From Rugalucina vietnamica (lineage: Eukaryota; Mollusca; Bivalvia; Lucinida; Lucinidae): a DNA stretch of 64,000 nt. The stretch lies in NCBI GenBank assembly GCA_964017185.1, contig OZ024884.1, forward strand, positions 1,185,501 through 1,249,500, in the 5' to 3' direction. The notes beneath the pieces are model-generated. The model was not told the origin of the DNA. It ran no database searches and saw nothing but the letters and a program-made list of their open reading frames with translations. Positions 34,243 to 45,815 of this stretch are shown one piece after another; position 1 is the stretch's first letter, and each line of letters begins with the position of its first letter. Both the position numbers and the translations under genes were made by a program.

Positions 34243-35290
34243 ATACCCTTACTTTGGGTTAAAACGAGGTGCACCGATCAGTCAACTGCGGAACACTACA
34301 AACATACATACATTCCGTGTAGCGATCCCGGGCCGAGTTTACCAAAGACGTAAATTATGGTACCAGAGGCTGCCTTGCTTTGCGCTCAACATTAAAAGAC
34401 AAGCACTGGCTTCTCTGCTCCAAAAACTGTAGTTAATATGATAACCTCAATGAAAGGAATACAGTAAATATGTTAAGAGATGGTTGGTTGCGGACATTGT
34501 AGTTCTATCATTGTGGTCTGGTGATGGTAATAGACATTTTTCACTTTTGAACGCAAATGCTGCTGGTGCGTGCGGTTACGACTTTCTGTGTGATGGGGGA
34601 CGACTCGTGAGGGCATATGTGAGACTAAGACGAGGGGCAATATGAAGAATTACACAGTCAAAACTACCAACAGCCCAACGGAGACAAATTAAATAAGACA
34701 TGCAATAAATGTTATAGTGTAGGACGTCTATCTCTGTAGCTCAGTAGGTAGCAAGCTAGGATACAAAACGAAAGGTTCTGGGTTCGAGTCCTGGTCGGAC
34801 CTCTTTTTTCTTTTCTTTATTTGTCTCCCCTGTGACAATAAAGCTAAGGAAATAAAAAAAAGTATTATCAGCTGATTATATTTATTGGCGAATGCAAGAA
34901 TCAGGAAATGCCCTTGTGCATAAAATACTTAAATCGTAAAGGAACTGAAGTGCGAGACGGCACCTCACATTAATGTTTCTCTCTTGTTGACTTTTAACCT
35001 GTTGAAATCGACAGCTCGATCGTATTTGTTTTGGTAGAAGAGCTGATCTTCGAGCGATCCTCATGTCAATATTTCTTTCTTGGAGACATAAAAATGTTCA
35101 TATTCTGAAGGCTTGTACAGGAATAATTTGGCTAGGATAAGTTAGCCACCCTGACTGATTTTAAATGTTTTCCGCGGACGTAAGGCACTAACTCAAATAT
35201 ATAGTAAAGTGTACCTGTACAGACATATGTATATATATAAGGTGTAAAAACTACAGTTTCACGTGCTGTCTCATTTGGCATGTTTATACA
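34243..35290 (+). repeat. Dispersed repeat with tRNA-like module, inverted copy at 40935-41880
   Basis: Several blocks are shared with the minus strand of 40935-41880 in the same order: AGACATTTTTCACTTTTGAA, GATGGGGGACGACTCGTGAG, CTGTAGCTCAGTAGGTAGCA, GGCTAGGATAAGTT and AAACTACAGTTTCACGTGCT. The start (CCCTTACTTTGGGTTAAAAC) is itself repeated in the same orientation at about 41828, so the ends may be inverted relative to the body. Family unknown. Confidence 0.65.
34735..34805 (+). repeat. tRNA-like module (not a functional tRNA)
   Basis: TAGCTCAGTAGGTAGC gives a good D-arm/A box and GGTTCGAGTCC a B box at correct spacing. Bases before the A box do not pair with GGTCGGACC after the T arm, so no acceptor stem forms. 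The same module lies inverted at 41563-41634, inside the same repeat. It is best read as the tRNA-derived promoter of a mobile element. Confidence 0.6.
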
Positions 35291-36596
35291 TGTATTTCAA
35301 ACAGATACTCGAAAGCTTGGTGGGTTTTATTTGGTTGATGTTTCGTTTTGATCCCATACAACACCCATCTGCATGTCATAAGGGCGATATCCTAACTACA
35401 TTATGCATATAGCCATACTAATAATTTGAGGTTTTGTAGGCCTTCAACAGTATTTCAGCCATATCGAGTGCGATAATTACGAATTTTAGATGATTTTTGC
35501 AAGCCACAGGCTTTCTGTATGATCCTCATTTATTCTCTTGTAGTATGCGTGCTGTTTGTCTGTTTGACTTCAAATAAATATAATTAATCTTCAAACAAAC
35601 ACAATGTTATTTTCAAGTTAATAAATGATTATAAAACTAAGAAACATCTAGTCTTTTTTTTTAGCTCACCTGAGCCGAAGGCTCACAAGGAGAGCTGATA
35701 GGATGGCCATGATCCGTCGTCCGTCTTCGTCGTCGTCCACAATCTTCTTCTCTGAAACCACTTGGCCAATCAAGTTGAAATTTTATGTGGAGCCTCCTTG
35801 TGTAGCGGCATTTCAAGTTTGATCGCGAAATCCATGTCACATGACCAATATGGCCGCCACGCCCATATATGGTAAAAACCACTCAAAAATCTTCTTCTCC
35901 AGAACCGGCGGGCCGATTCCCACGAAACTTGGTATTTACCATCAGTGACTCCAGCCCATCAAAGCTTGGCAAAATGATGACCCTGGGATGACCTTGACCT
36001 ATTTTACGGCAAGGTCAATTTTGGAAACATAGGCTTTTACATGGGAAAAAGTGAAAACTATTGATTTTTTTAAAAAACAATTGCAGCCAGAGACCTGAAA
36101 AGAGGTAGATGCAGACAATTAATGGAGTAGATAAAAGTATGTGATTAAATTAGGTCAAGGTCATCTCTTGACCTTGGCCAGTCTGTTTTCCATACACACT
36201 TTTCATACATCTTCATCTCTGAAACCGCTTGGCCAATCAAGTTGAAATTTTATGCGGAGCATCCATGGGTAGGGGGAACGAAAGTCTGATCATGAAATCC
36301 GAGTCACATGACAAAGATGGCCGCCATCAGTGACTCCAGCCCATTATAGTTTGATAAAATGATGGCCCTGGGATGACCTTGACCTGTTTTTCGGCAAGCT
36401 TAATTTTGGAAACAGGCTGTTACATGGGAAAAAGTGAAAACTATGGATTTTTCGAAAACGATTGCAGCCTGAGACCTGAAAAAAGGCAGATGCAGACAAC
36501 TAATGGAGTAGATGTAAGTATGTTATTAATTTAGGTCAAGGTCATCTCTTGACCTTGACAAGTCTGTTGTTCATACACACTTTTAAAACATCTTCA

Positions 36597-36839
36597 TGGC
36601 GGCCCCCGTGGTCGAGCGGTTGAGAGCGCTTTCTCTTAATCACTCGATCATCTCACCGCTGTCTCTGGTGTAGGATCGCGCCCCGCACTGGCCACATGTG
36701 AGACAAGCCAAGTTCTGTTTGCGGGTGTGCCAGGTGGTTTTCCTCGGGGTTCTGCCGTTTTCGCCCCAATTACTGATTGGCCCGTTTCATATGAGCTGAA
36801 ATTATCTTGAAAGAGACGTTAAACTGAATATAAAAAAAA
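36597..36839 (+). mobile_element. tRNA-derived SINE inserted in family H1
   Basis: The head GCGGCCCCCGTGGTCGAGCG then GTTGAGAGCG is tRNA-like with an A box, and GGATCGCGCCCC is a weakened B box. A body (GTGAGACAAGCCAAGTTCTG, GGTGTGCCAGGTGGTTTTCC, CCGTTTCATATGAGCTGAAA) and an A-rich tail follow. ATCTTCA flanks it at 36590-36596 and 36840-36846, and H1 units read continuously without it. Other copies are at 40020, 41013-41230 and 49556. Confidence 0.85.
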
Positions 36840-37100
36840 ATCTTCACCTCTGAAACCGCTTGGTTAATCAAAGTGAAATTTTATGTGGAGCATCTATGGG
36901 TAGGGGGAACGAAAGTTTGTTTGTGCAATCTGGGTTACATGAACAAGCTGGCCGCCACGCCCATATATGGCTAAAACCACTCAAAAATCTTCTTCACCAG
37001 AGCCGGCAGGCCGATTTTCACGAAAAATCGGTATGTAGCATCGATGACTCCAGCCCATCATAATTTGATAAAATGATGACCCTTGAATGACCTTGATTTG

Positions 37101-37262
37101 CGGATCCAGACATTTTTACGAGAGGGGGTCCAACCAAAATGGTAAAATATTGTCGCAGACGAGGGGGGGGGGGTCCAACCTCCCCAAAAATCCCAAAATT
37201 ACCTTTTTTTAGATAAACTTTTCAGATTCCGGGGGGGGGGGGGGGTCCGGACCCCCTATGAG
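37101..37262 (+). mobile_element. G-rich MITE-like insertion
   Basis: It begins GGATCCAGACATTTTTACGA, holds two long G runs and ends at a GGGGGTCCGGACCCCC palindrome. It interrupts H1 copy b just before its 3' terminal hairpin. Ends related to GGATCC suggest short inverted termini, but I cannot delimit them exactly. Confidence 0.5.
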
Positions 37263-37290
37263 CGTTTACAGGACCATTGGTCCTCTGGTT

Positions 37291-38288
37291 TTCATTACGT
37301 GTTGCTAGACGGAATATTTCCATCGGTATTCTGTTAGACCTCTCCATACACAGAAAAGGAGCGAGGTCACGAAGTGTATCGGAGTGCAGGTTAGCCAGCT
37401 GATCAAACGTGCTGCGAACCTTGCTTAACCCTAAAACAGGACAATATTCTGAATTTTAAGCGCGCATACACACCCTAACTCACAAACACACACTCACGCA
37501 AACACGTTCCGTAGAGGACTTTGTCTCGCAGTGGCTCAGTCAGTCGCCTCTTAAAATCACATGGCAAAAATAAATACGTAGTTGATATAAGACAGGAACA
37601 TTTGACTCGTTTCGCAGGTTGAGCGCTAGAACGAAACGCCTACAAATGAAAATTGTTGTCTTTCCGTTAAACTGTCTAATTCTGATGGAACAAGGAACCA
37701 GAAGTGACCTTTGACACGAAATATTTTCTAAAATCGCATCATATATATATCACTTATCATGTTTGCCATTAAAGATGCGTTACTCGTTCAATGCGAGTCG
37801 GATTTACAAATGCTTGGCGCGAATAAAATGCCTCCATTTTAACAGCTTCCAATGCAGAATTCGATTATTTTAGACACTCGTGTGTATAACTAGGCGTCGC
37901 TCGTTCGATAAACCGAGGTCCCGGCTTCATATGACCATAACTGTTGGTGGGAAAAACCAATATCAACTATTTGTTATCGCCATGTGACATTTTACATACT
38001 GGCTTATGTATATACGTACATTGGTTCTACTAAGCTACATTTTCACGTGTTTTTCGTGAACGCACAGAAAACTTTATACATGTATAGAATTACATGGCAT
38101 GATTTACGATTTGAAACATAAGTTGATCTTTAATTTTATGTGCAGTTTTTATTCTACGCCTTACAACGTTTTGACATATTTCAAGTCATCTGGTCGGTTA
38201 TCCATATCAGGATAACATGTCCGTGAATACCCCATGAACCACACTTTTATACGGCAAAACTTTGGTATGCATGGGTATACCTATTTTA
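37291..38288. other. No recognised gene
   Basis: A tRNA-like A-box stretch (CAGTGGCTCAGTCAGTCGCC at about 37534) recurs inverted near 40505-40530, hinting at another SINE family. No coding domain was seen. Confidence 0.5.
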
Positions 38289-39072
38289 AGCTCACATGAG
38301 CCCTTTGGCTCAAAAAGCGAGCTTATAGGATGACCATGCCCCCGTCGTCCGTCCGACGTCGTCCGTCAACAATTTTCATGATATTCTCCTCTGAAACCAA
38401 ATGGCAAACCAAAGTTAAACTGCTTGCGGAGCATTCTTAGGGGGAACGAAAGTTTGCATAAATGACCCAGGTCACATGACTAAAATGCCGCCATAGCTAT
38501 AAATAGCAAAAACCTTTAAAACAATTTCTTCCCAGAAGCAGAAGTCCTATGATTTTGAAACTAAGTTTGAAGCATCAGGCAATAGAGTTCTACAAAGTTG
38601 GTATACATCATAATGCTGGGATGACCTTGACCTATTTTATGGCAAGGTCAACTTAGGTCGCCCATGCATTTAAATGGGGAAAATAAGTTAAATGTAATTA
38701 AATGGGTGGAAAGTCGCGATGAGCATGCAAAGGTACTGAAGATTTATGTCCGTGAAAACATTTAGTCCCCAGGGGTGTGTCTGCTCCTGCCCGGGGGCTA
38801 TATACATGCATATGACCAAAATATTCAAACATCTCTGCAACCGCATGGCCGATCAAAGCCACACTTCATGGAAAGGGAACGAAAGATTGTATAAATGGCC
38901 GCCATGGCTATAAACTGCAAGAACCTTTAAAATGTTCTTCAGAACCAGTAGGCCTATGATTTTGAAACTTGGCATTAAGCATCTACAAAGTTTATACATG
39001 GCCTAAATCATGTCCCAGGGATGATATTGACCTATTTTACGGCAAGGTCAACTTAGGATGCCCTTGCATCTA
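38289..39072 (+). mobile_element. Family H1 element, copy c, 3'-truncated
   Basis: AGCTCACATGAGCCCTTTGG starts a 5' hairpin, followed by a CGTCGTCCGTCCGACGTCGTC stretch cut short here to the family pattern. One and a half units of the GGCATTAAGCATC / GGATGATATTGACC type follow. It ends within a unit near CTTAGGATGCCCTTGCATCT, where a small palindromic element begins; no 3' terminal hairpin is present. Confidence 0.75.
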
Positions 39073-39073
39073 A

Positions 39074-39146
39074 AAACACAGATTGTGAGTACTCGTTAGA
39101 ACTGCCTCTGCGAGGCAGTTTTAGCGTGTACCAACAATCTATGTTT
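39074..39146. repeat. Small palindromic element
   Basis: The inner perfect hairpin AACTGCCTCTGCGAGGCAGTT (39100-39120 region) lies within weaker outer arms AAACACAGATTGT and ACAATCTATGTTT. It directly abuts the truncation point of H1 copy c. It could be a tiny hairpin MITE or a former terminal hairpin of another element. Confidence 0.55.
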
Positions 39147-39635
39147 TGAGCAAAATAAAAAGATAAAAATGTTGAACTGAAAATTTTCATTTTTTACAAC
39201 TTTAAAAACACTGTATATTGCTTGTTAAGGTTTTGTTATGCTAGCGTCAAGATACACGGCACCAATTTAGTGCACATGTATTACACATGCTGACAAGAGA
39301 GCTACATGTACAACACCTTGATCATTCTTAACCTTATGGGCATTTTTTGCGTCCGGAATCGGGCGAGCATAAATGCGCATAAGCTTCTTACTCAATCAGA
39401 ATTTACATAAATAATAAATTTAATTGGTTTGTTGATTTGAGGTTTAACGTTAATCCAACAGCAAAGGTCATATGGAAACGAGACATCAGTTTATTGTATC
39501 ATCCGACAGACTTAAGGATCCCGGGATCAAACCCGCGGTCCCTGGTTTAAAAGAACGAACACATGCCGTTAACACTAACTGTTTTCGGCTTGTCAAGCAG
39601 CACTGTGGTTTGATAACTGATCCTGCTTGATAAAA

Positions 39636-39675
<40 letters not shown>

Positions 39676-40019
39676 GCCGTGGGACAAAAATTCAACAGCC
39701 AAACACAGCACAATATTAGGTTCACGGATGTCGTTTCGTTTGTTTACATATAAAAAGCCGGTAAATTGAGCACGTAAAATGTCTGCGTGATATACTTTGC
39801 ATGAATATGTATATTCAGGAATTGTCTATCAGTATAAGCACCATCGTAAATGCCTGCGATACAACAAAAGTCCTTACAGCAAAGATAGATGCAACATCAC
39901 ACAACATGTGATAAAATGGAGTAATTGAAAAAAGCAATATCGCTTTGGCAACAACCATCACCAAGACAATGAACACTTCGTCGCAGGTTGCTGCCCAATT
40001 GATCAGTCTTACAATCACA
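39147..40019. other. No recognised gene
   Basis: A T run of about 32 bases lies at 39638-39670. Sequence at 39515-39545 contains the inverted B-box-like block GGATCAAACCCGC, a possible tRNA-derived relic. Confidence 0.5.
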
Positions 40020-40175
40020 GGTGACACAAACCAAATTCTGCTTGTGGGTGTGCCAAGTCGTTTTCTCAGGGTTCTCCCCTCCCCCCCCCCCCAACCTTGT
40101 TACTGATTTATCCGTCTCATATGAACTAAAATAATCTTGAACGGGGCGAAAATTGTATAAAAACGAAATTATGAT
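40020..40175 (+). mobile_element. 5'-truncated SINE of the 36597 family
   Basis: GTGACACAAACCAAATTCTG, GGTGTGCCAAG, TTTTCTCAGGGTTCT, a C run and CCGTCTCATATGAACTAAAA match the body and tail of the SINE at 36597-36839. The tRNA-like head is absent. Confidence 0.75.
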
Positions 40176-40934
40176 CTGAAATGAGCACAATCAGACTCTT
40201 ATCTGTAATCAAGTAACAATAGAATGACCTGGAATCGATACAATTAAATTTCACATCCTCACTAAGGTGGGCGTAGTGTAATTCTGGGCCCTGATTAGAT
40301 TTTAACAGATAGCAAAACTTCTCCGATGTTACTCGCGCCTATAAGAAAAAATGCATTTACATTCCATCATGCATGCATGTTTAATGTAAACCATATAACG
40401 AGAATATTCGGGGTCTCACGTGCAAATAACAACTATTTACATACTGGACCCTGGTCTCGACCGAAAGACGGAGTTACGCGTTGGATTGAACGAGGGCCCG
40501 TTTTACGAGGCGACTGACTGAACCACTACGACATGGAGTGCTTTATGGAAACGCTTTAGCAACTCATAAAAATAATAATGTGTTAGTTTTATTTTAATCA
40601 TATTTATTTGAATTCAACCAGGTAAACAACACGCATACAATATCACACAGAATAAATATGGATCAAAAAGAAAACTTATGTCTTGCCTTAATTTACTACA
40701 TCGTAACCAGCACACTGGATATGGCTGAATTACTGTTGAAGGTTTACAATAAACAAAATTAGTTGTGTGGCTTGGCGAAATGTAGCTACATGTAGGATGT
40801 TGCCTCCATCGCACTTCGTATGGCATGCAGATGACTGTCGAATGAGCGAAACTTCGACATCCAGCTGATAATCTGTTTTATATATAAACAGAATGAATTA
40901 TGTTCGCTCACGAGACAGCACGTGAAACTGTAGT
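40176..40934. other. No recognised gene
   Basis: Nothing coding was seen. The inverted A-box-like stretch near 40505-40530 is related to 37534. Confidence 0.5.
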
Positions 40935-41880
40935 TTTACAGCTAATAAACACAGATATACATGTATCTGAACATGTACACTATACTATTTGATTTATTGT
41001 CTTGCGCATTTTAGTTCAGTTTTACGTCCCTTTCAAGATTATTTCAGCTCACCAATCAGTAGGTGGGGTGAAAACGTGAGCACCCTAAGAAAAAACACCT
41101 GGCACTCCCGCAAGTTGAACTTGGCTTGTATCATATGTGGCCAGTGTGGGGCTCGAACACACACAAGACGCGGTGAGATGAACGAGTGATTAAGAAACAG
41201 CGCTCTCAACCGCTCGGCCACGGGGGCCGCTAAGTTATTAGAGGCGGTCAACTTATCCTAGCCGCATTATCTGTACCAGCCTTCAGAAAATAAATGTTGA
41301 CGTGAGGATCAGTCGCGGGTCCGCTCTTCTGCCGATTACGATCAAGCTACCGGCTTAAATCGGTGAAAAGACAAGAAGACTTAGTGAAAAACCTATACGT
41401 GCGGACTGCCTTCTCACTACACAATTTAATCCACAAATTAACGATTTTAGTATTAAATGCAGTAGTGCATTTTGTGAGTTTTGCATTTTTTTTTCTTTTC
41501 TTTTCCTTTTCACAGATGCGAAAAAAGGAAGCAATTAAGAATAAAAAAAAGAACTTTTGTCCTAGCCGGACTCGAACCCAGGACCTTTTGGTTTTATTCC
41601 ATACATGCTACCTACTGAGCTACAGAGTAAGACGTCGTGGACTATTTCTTTTTTGCCTGTCTTGTTTAATTGGTCTCCGTTAGGCTATAGGTAGTTTTTA
41701 CCAAGTAATTATTCATATCGCCCCTCGTCATCGTCTCAAATATGCCCTCACGAGTCGTCCCCCATCACACCGAAAATCGTAACCGCACGCGCCAGCAACA
41801 TTTACGTTCAAAAGTGAAAAATGTCTAATACCCTTACTAGGGGTGAAAACGAGGTTCGCCGATAAATCAAAAGCGGAGCA
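40935..41880 (-). repeat. Inverted copy of the 34243-35290 repeat
   Basis: The minus strand repeats the block order of 34243-35290, including the tRNA-like module (41563-41634), with a SINE inserted at 41013-41230. The pair is about 6 kb apart in opposite orientation. Confidence 0.65.
41013..41230 (-). mobile_element. tRNA-derived SINE, minus strand
   Basis: Read on the minus strand it starts GCGGCCCCCGTGGCCGAGCG, has a B box in GGTTCGAGCCCC-like form, then the body and tail of the 36597 family. It interrupts the 40935-41880 repeat. Confidence 0.85.
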
Positions 41881-42187
41881 CTACTACTACTACTAATGGC
41901 GGTTTAATTTTGATTAAATCAAGTCATTATTATGTTAAATGCTCTAAAAACGTTTTAAATTTTATTTATTTTGAGCTCAAAAGTATATTTTACACCGTGT
42001 GGTGGTGCCTCGCTAAGACAATGGCACAACACTAAGTTGAAACAGAAACGACGGTCGTGCGGATAGCCAGAAACAATGGCGGATTAATATTGAAAAACAA
42101 ACAGAATTATAGGAATTTGCACATTTCGCATAGCTGACAGCTTCTCAAACCCAAGTTCAGACTAAAATTCATACAGAGAATCTTGCA

Positions 42188-43159
42188 CTTTCGCCCACAG
42201 GCGCTCGACGACTGGACTTTTTTTTTCACCCGTTTGGAGACCCTAACGATATGTTCATGCAATTATTTTACCTTTAAAACCTTTTCTATCAATCCTCAAT
42301 CAACCCTCGTCTATGGGTTACTATATAGACAAGGTCGAAAACGCGGTGTCCTAGTTTTATTGGGGTCATGGGATTCCCCGCATCTCAAACTCATACGTCA
42401 TCCTTTACCGTTATTTGATTGCTGGCTGTCAACACATGAAAGTCTTTGTAAAAGGTCTCGCCCATTGCCTTCATTCAAAATAAGCACCACCGCCCGTAAA
42501 AAATAACAATTACAGCGAGGACATCCCGAATGAAATCAGTAATCTACCCGTGACATTACTATAAACACACTGGTCACACGACGTGTTACGCCAGCGCGTG
42601 ATATGTGTTACGTTGGTTTTCATAGGTTGCTTGATTTAATATCCAGTCAAAACACTTTGTGATCTAGTGTCATGGCAACAATGCAATACAATTATCCAGT
42701 AGGATTGATTCTTTCATACGATATTTACAGTGACCTCCACTGATTTCTAGAAACGAAAGGTCACCATACAAAAATATTCGGGATCCCATCCAAGTAGACA
42801 GGTGGTGGTATAAAATATAAGTTTACGGGCGACTATGCTTATTTTGGATGCAGGCAATGGGTGAGACCTTTTACAAAGTCGCTAATGGGTAGACAGTCAG
42901 CATTGAAATAACGGTAAAGATTGAAGTATGAGTTTGAGATGCGGGGAATCCCATGACCCCAAAAAACTAGGACACCGCGTTTCCGACCTTGTCTATATAG
43001 TAACCCATAGACGAGGGTTGATTGAGGATTGATAAAAAAAGGTTTTAAAGGTAAAATAATTGCAAGAACATATCTGGAGGGTCTCCAAACGGGTGAAAAT
43101 GCGAAAAAAAAAAAAAAAAAAAAAAAAAAAACAAGTCGTCGAGCGCCTGTGCTTTCGCC
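42188..43159. mobile_element. 970-bp foldback element with about 320-bp inverted arms
   Basis: The left arm (about 42188-42508) and right arm (about 42826-43159) are inverted copies at high similarity. Shared blocks are CAGGCGCTCGACGAC, TTGGAGACCCT, CCTCGTCTATGGGTTACTAT, GGGATTCCCCGCATCTCAAA and GCCCATTGCCT. A unique centre of about 315 bp separates them. The right arm has gained a long A run at 43105-43132. Open frames in each arm mirror each other and are not genes. Confidence 0.85.
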
Positions 43160-45311
43160 AGGTACATAAAGTCATTTCGATTTTCTTATAGCGAGACAAA
43201 AGTTGATAAAACCTGCCTAAAATGAATCTTACGCAATTTTTACATTTTTTCTGAATGGGGAAATCGGCCATTTCTGAACACGAGGTTTTGAAGGAAAAAA
43301 GTAACTTCGTCACAGCTTTTCGTATAGAATTACAGCGTTTTGGGATAAACTAATCTAGGTAGTTTAAACGGTCGCCCGTGTCCTTCACAGTTTCTAATTC
43401 CTTTAACTCGCTTAGAAATTTCTAACAGATTGGTGATATGTTAAATTTTGGGACTAACAAAAACGCTCTTTTTTCTAGGTTGTTTTCTCCAATTATGCAT
43501 TTTTTAAAAAAAAATATATCTCTTCCCTGCAAATTGGTTTTGAACATGCACAAAAATTTCAGTATATTTGGCAAAGTTTATAAAAAAAAAATAAAATAAA
43601 ATAAAAAAGAAATAATAAATAAATAAATAAAAATAAAAACAGGTACCCCACCCACTGAAATATACATGTATATCACCTCAAACATTTTCACAAAATTAAC
43701 ATATAATCATTGTTTGACGTCCATATTGGATTACAACGAAATCAAACTTATTTTGATAGTTTGCTTTTTTGGGGAGGTCACTTGACTGAAATTGCAAATT
43801 CACCTAAACAAAATACTTTCAGAAAGCTGAAACACTCTATTTATTGAAGAATTTGAAAATATTGTGCCACACATTTGTGCATCAGTGGAGCCAAACATTT
43901 ACACATGGATTGAACTAGACGTCTGAATAATATAAATTTGACGTAAAATAATGTATAATGCAAAAAATGTCAAAATGTTTGACCTCTTTTATTCAAAACG
44001 TCACTAAATACAGTACTTAACATTATATAACAAACAAAACTTAATGTATCACAGATCATTGTGATTTTAGTTATGTATACTGGTGTATGTTTGCGGAACA
44101 GAATTATGTAAGCTTAAAATGGTATCAGATATTCTGGATCACCCTGTATGGTCCAAATATAAATGATTTCTGATGGTTTATTCATCAGATATACACAACA
44201 AGCGAAACTTTAACAAAAAACTTAACATATTTGTACATTTTCATATCAGTTTCCGGGTACATAACTCATTAATTAACCCAGCTACACAAAACTACCCAAA
44301 ATTCTGCAATAACCAAGCATTGATCAATATTTCCTCAAAATATGGTTTGATTATGTAGCTTCGTAGAGACGTTCACGTTTTTGGCAAAGTTGGTCGATTA
44401 AAAATACACAAAATTCAAGACCTGGTATCAATATAATAGTTTCTGTAATTTTTTAGGGACACATAATTAATTATCATGCCAATCTCCTATGCGTTAAAGT
44501 GGTCGCCTGCCTACCGTATAATATTATCGACACAGAAATCGCATCCACTGACTAAGCTTTAATTCTAAAACAAAATGATATTAAAATTGTTACCCTATAA
44601 GCATTTATGACATTTCACAGCAAAAGTAAACGTTATTTATGACCCCCCCCCCGCCAAAAAAAAAAAAAAAAAAAAAAAAAAAGCATAAAACGTAGCATTT
44701 ACTATTGCCATTAATTAGCACAGGAATTAGTGTGGATGTGATAAGCTTCGCGTATTCAAATTAAATGTTTAAAAGGCCTAGGGAGTTTAAGGCCTAATTT
44801 TGGTCTCATGTTTTTGGTAAAAAATTGAATTTTGACATTGTGATGAGAAAAGTGTTGCAAATAACAGGTATATGTCCCTGATTTTAAAATCTAGTAAAAC
44901 TCTTTCATTCAAATAATAAAAGTTGCCATGACAATGCTCAGAAAACATAGAAATAACTTTTTTTGGACTTTCCAGATCTATTTTTGCACTTTTAAACGAC
45001 AATTTCAACTACCGGCCCATGCGACAATCAATTTCTTAATATGAAATAATCATGAAGAATTATCCAGACATAATGTATGCAACGTATCATTTTGTTTGTC
45101 GCGTGGGCTGGTAGTTACCAATTAAAATTGTGTTCAGAAATGGTCAAAAATTATACAAAAAGTGCAAAAGGTGCTCTAAATATGGTTCTTCTGTACGTAA
45201 CCATGGCAACGTTTGTATGATGGCCGAATAAATTGTTCTGGATTTTTAAGGAGGAGATAAATTGCTGCTTTGTGTCTCAATTATTATCATCGCGGATATT
45301 GCATTTTCCAG
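43160..45311. other. A/T-rich DNA, no gene recognised
   Basis: Contains an (AAATA)n run at about 43586-43640 and a C run followed by an A run at 44642-44682. If the Calx-beta exon at 45312 is expressed, this may be intron. Confidence 0.5.
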
Positions 45312-45544
45312 ACTGCGGTACAATACAGTTTGAAAAGCCAAGTTTCTTGTTCAAAGAGAATTGTGGGACAGCTTGTATCCCTGTCGTCCGTGAATACGGC
45401 GCTGACGGTGAGCTGAGGGTCAAATGGAGGACAAAGGATATAACCGCAGTCGCAGGAAAGGATTACGAGAATACTGAAGGAGAGATAGTCTTCAAACATG
45501 GAGAATGTACAAAGAATATTGAAATAATCATCATTGATGATTTG
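45312..45544 (+). CDS. Calx-beta domain exon, possibly of a sodium/calcium exchanger
   Basis: A single 233-bp internal exon is bounded by a TTTTCCAG acceptor and a GTGAGT donor. It translates to about 77 residues (CGTIQFEKPSFLFKENCGTA, then VVREYGADGELRVKWRT, DITAVAGKDYENTEGEIVF, ending IIIIDDL). The ENCGT, W/YRT-D-TA-AG-DY, GE-VF--GE and IDD pattern is the Calx-beta fold, a calcium-binding beta sandwich. It most resembles the regulatory domains of SLC8 exchangers, but FREM or ADGRV1-type proteins also carry it. No neighbouring exon was found within the window, so it may be part of a gene with very long introns or a stranded fragment. This is the only candidate host-gene exon here. Confidence 0.7.
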
Positions 45545-45815
45545 GTGAGTTTGCAGATACCAGCATCAGAAACAAAATAAACATCTGATACTAAAATAAA
45601 GGGACAGAGACCCATACAGAGTTGGCTAATTGACCCTAAACGCATTGTCTGAAGGCAAACATGTATTTTCAAATATCAAGTCACAAAGTCTGCTAGTGTT
45701 CATAATGGGATCAGGTATAAAGCGAAACATAATTCTTTTCTTATGATGTATTTTCGATTTTAGAAGCAACGTTAATTTGCTAATAGAAATTGGTTCTTAT
45801 TTTGAGCTGTTATTA
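45545..45815. other. No gene; sequence after the Calx-beta exon
   Basis: Begins with the GTGAGT donor and shows no further coding similarity. It is intron if the exon is used. Confidence 0.5.

Larger units (their letters stand above)
35662..37290 (+). mobile_element. Family H1 tandem-array element, copy b
   Basis: It starts TAGCTCACCTGAGCCGAAGG with a 5' hairpin. Unit starts with CTTGGCCAATCAAGTTGAAA lie near 35760, 36225 and 36860. It ends in a perfect hairpin AGGACCATTGGTCCT at 37270-37284 followed by CTGGTT. A SINE (36597-36839) and a G-rich MITE-like piece (37101-37262) are inserted in it. An open frame at 35661-35882 on the minus strand is a by-product of the repeat. Confidence 0.85.

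Noticed and set aside
34735-34805. Functional tRNA gene
   Set aside because: A and B boxes are good, but the acceptor stem does not pair and the module recurs inside an inverted dispersed repeat at 41563-41634.
42183-43313. Two open frames of about 106 codons on opposite strands as related genes
   Set aside because: They share similarity only because they lie in the inverted arms of the foldback element.
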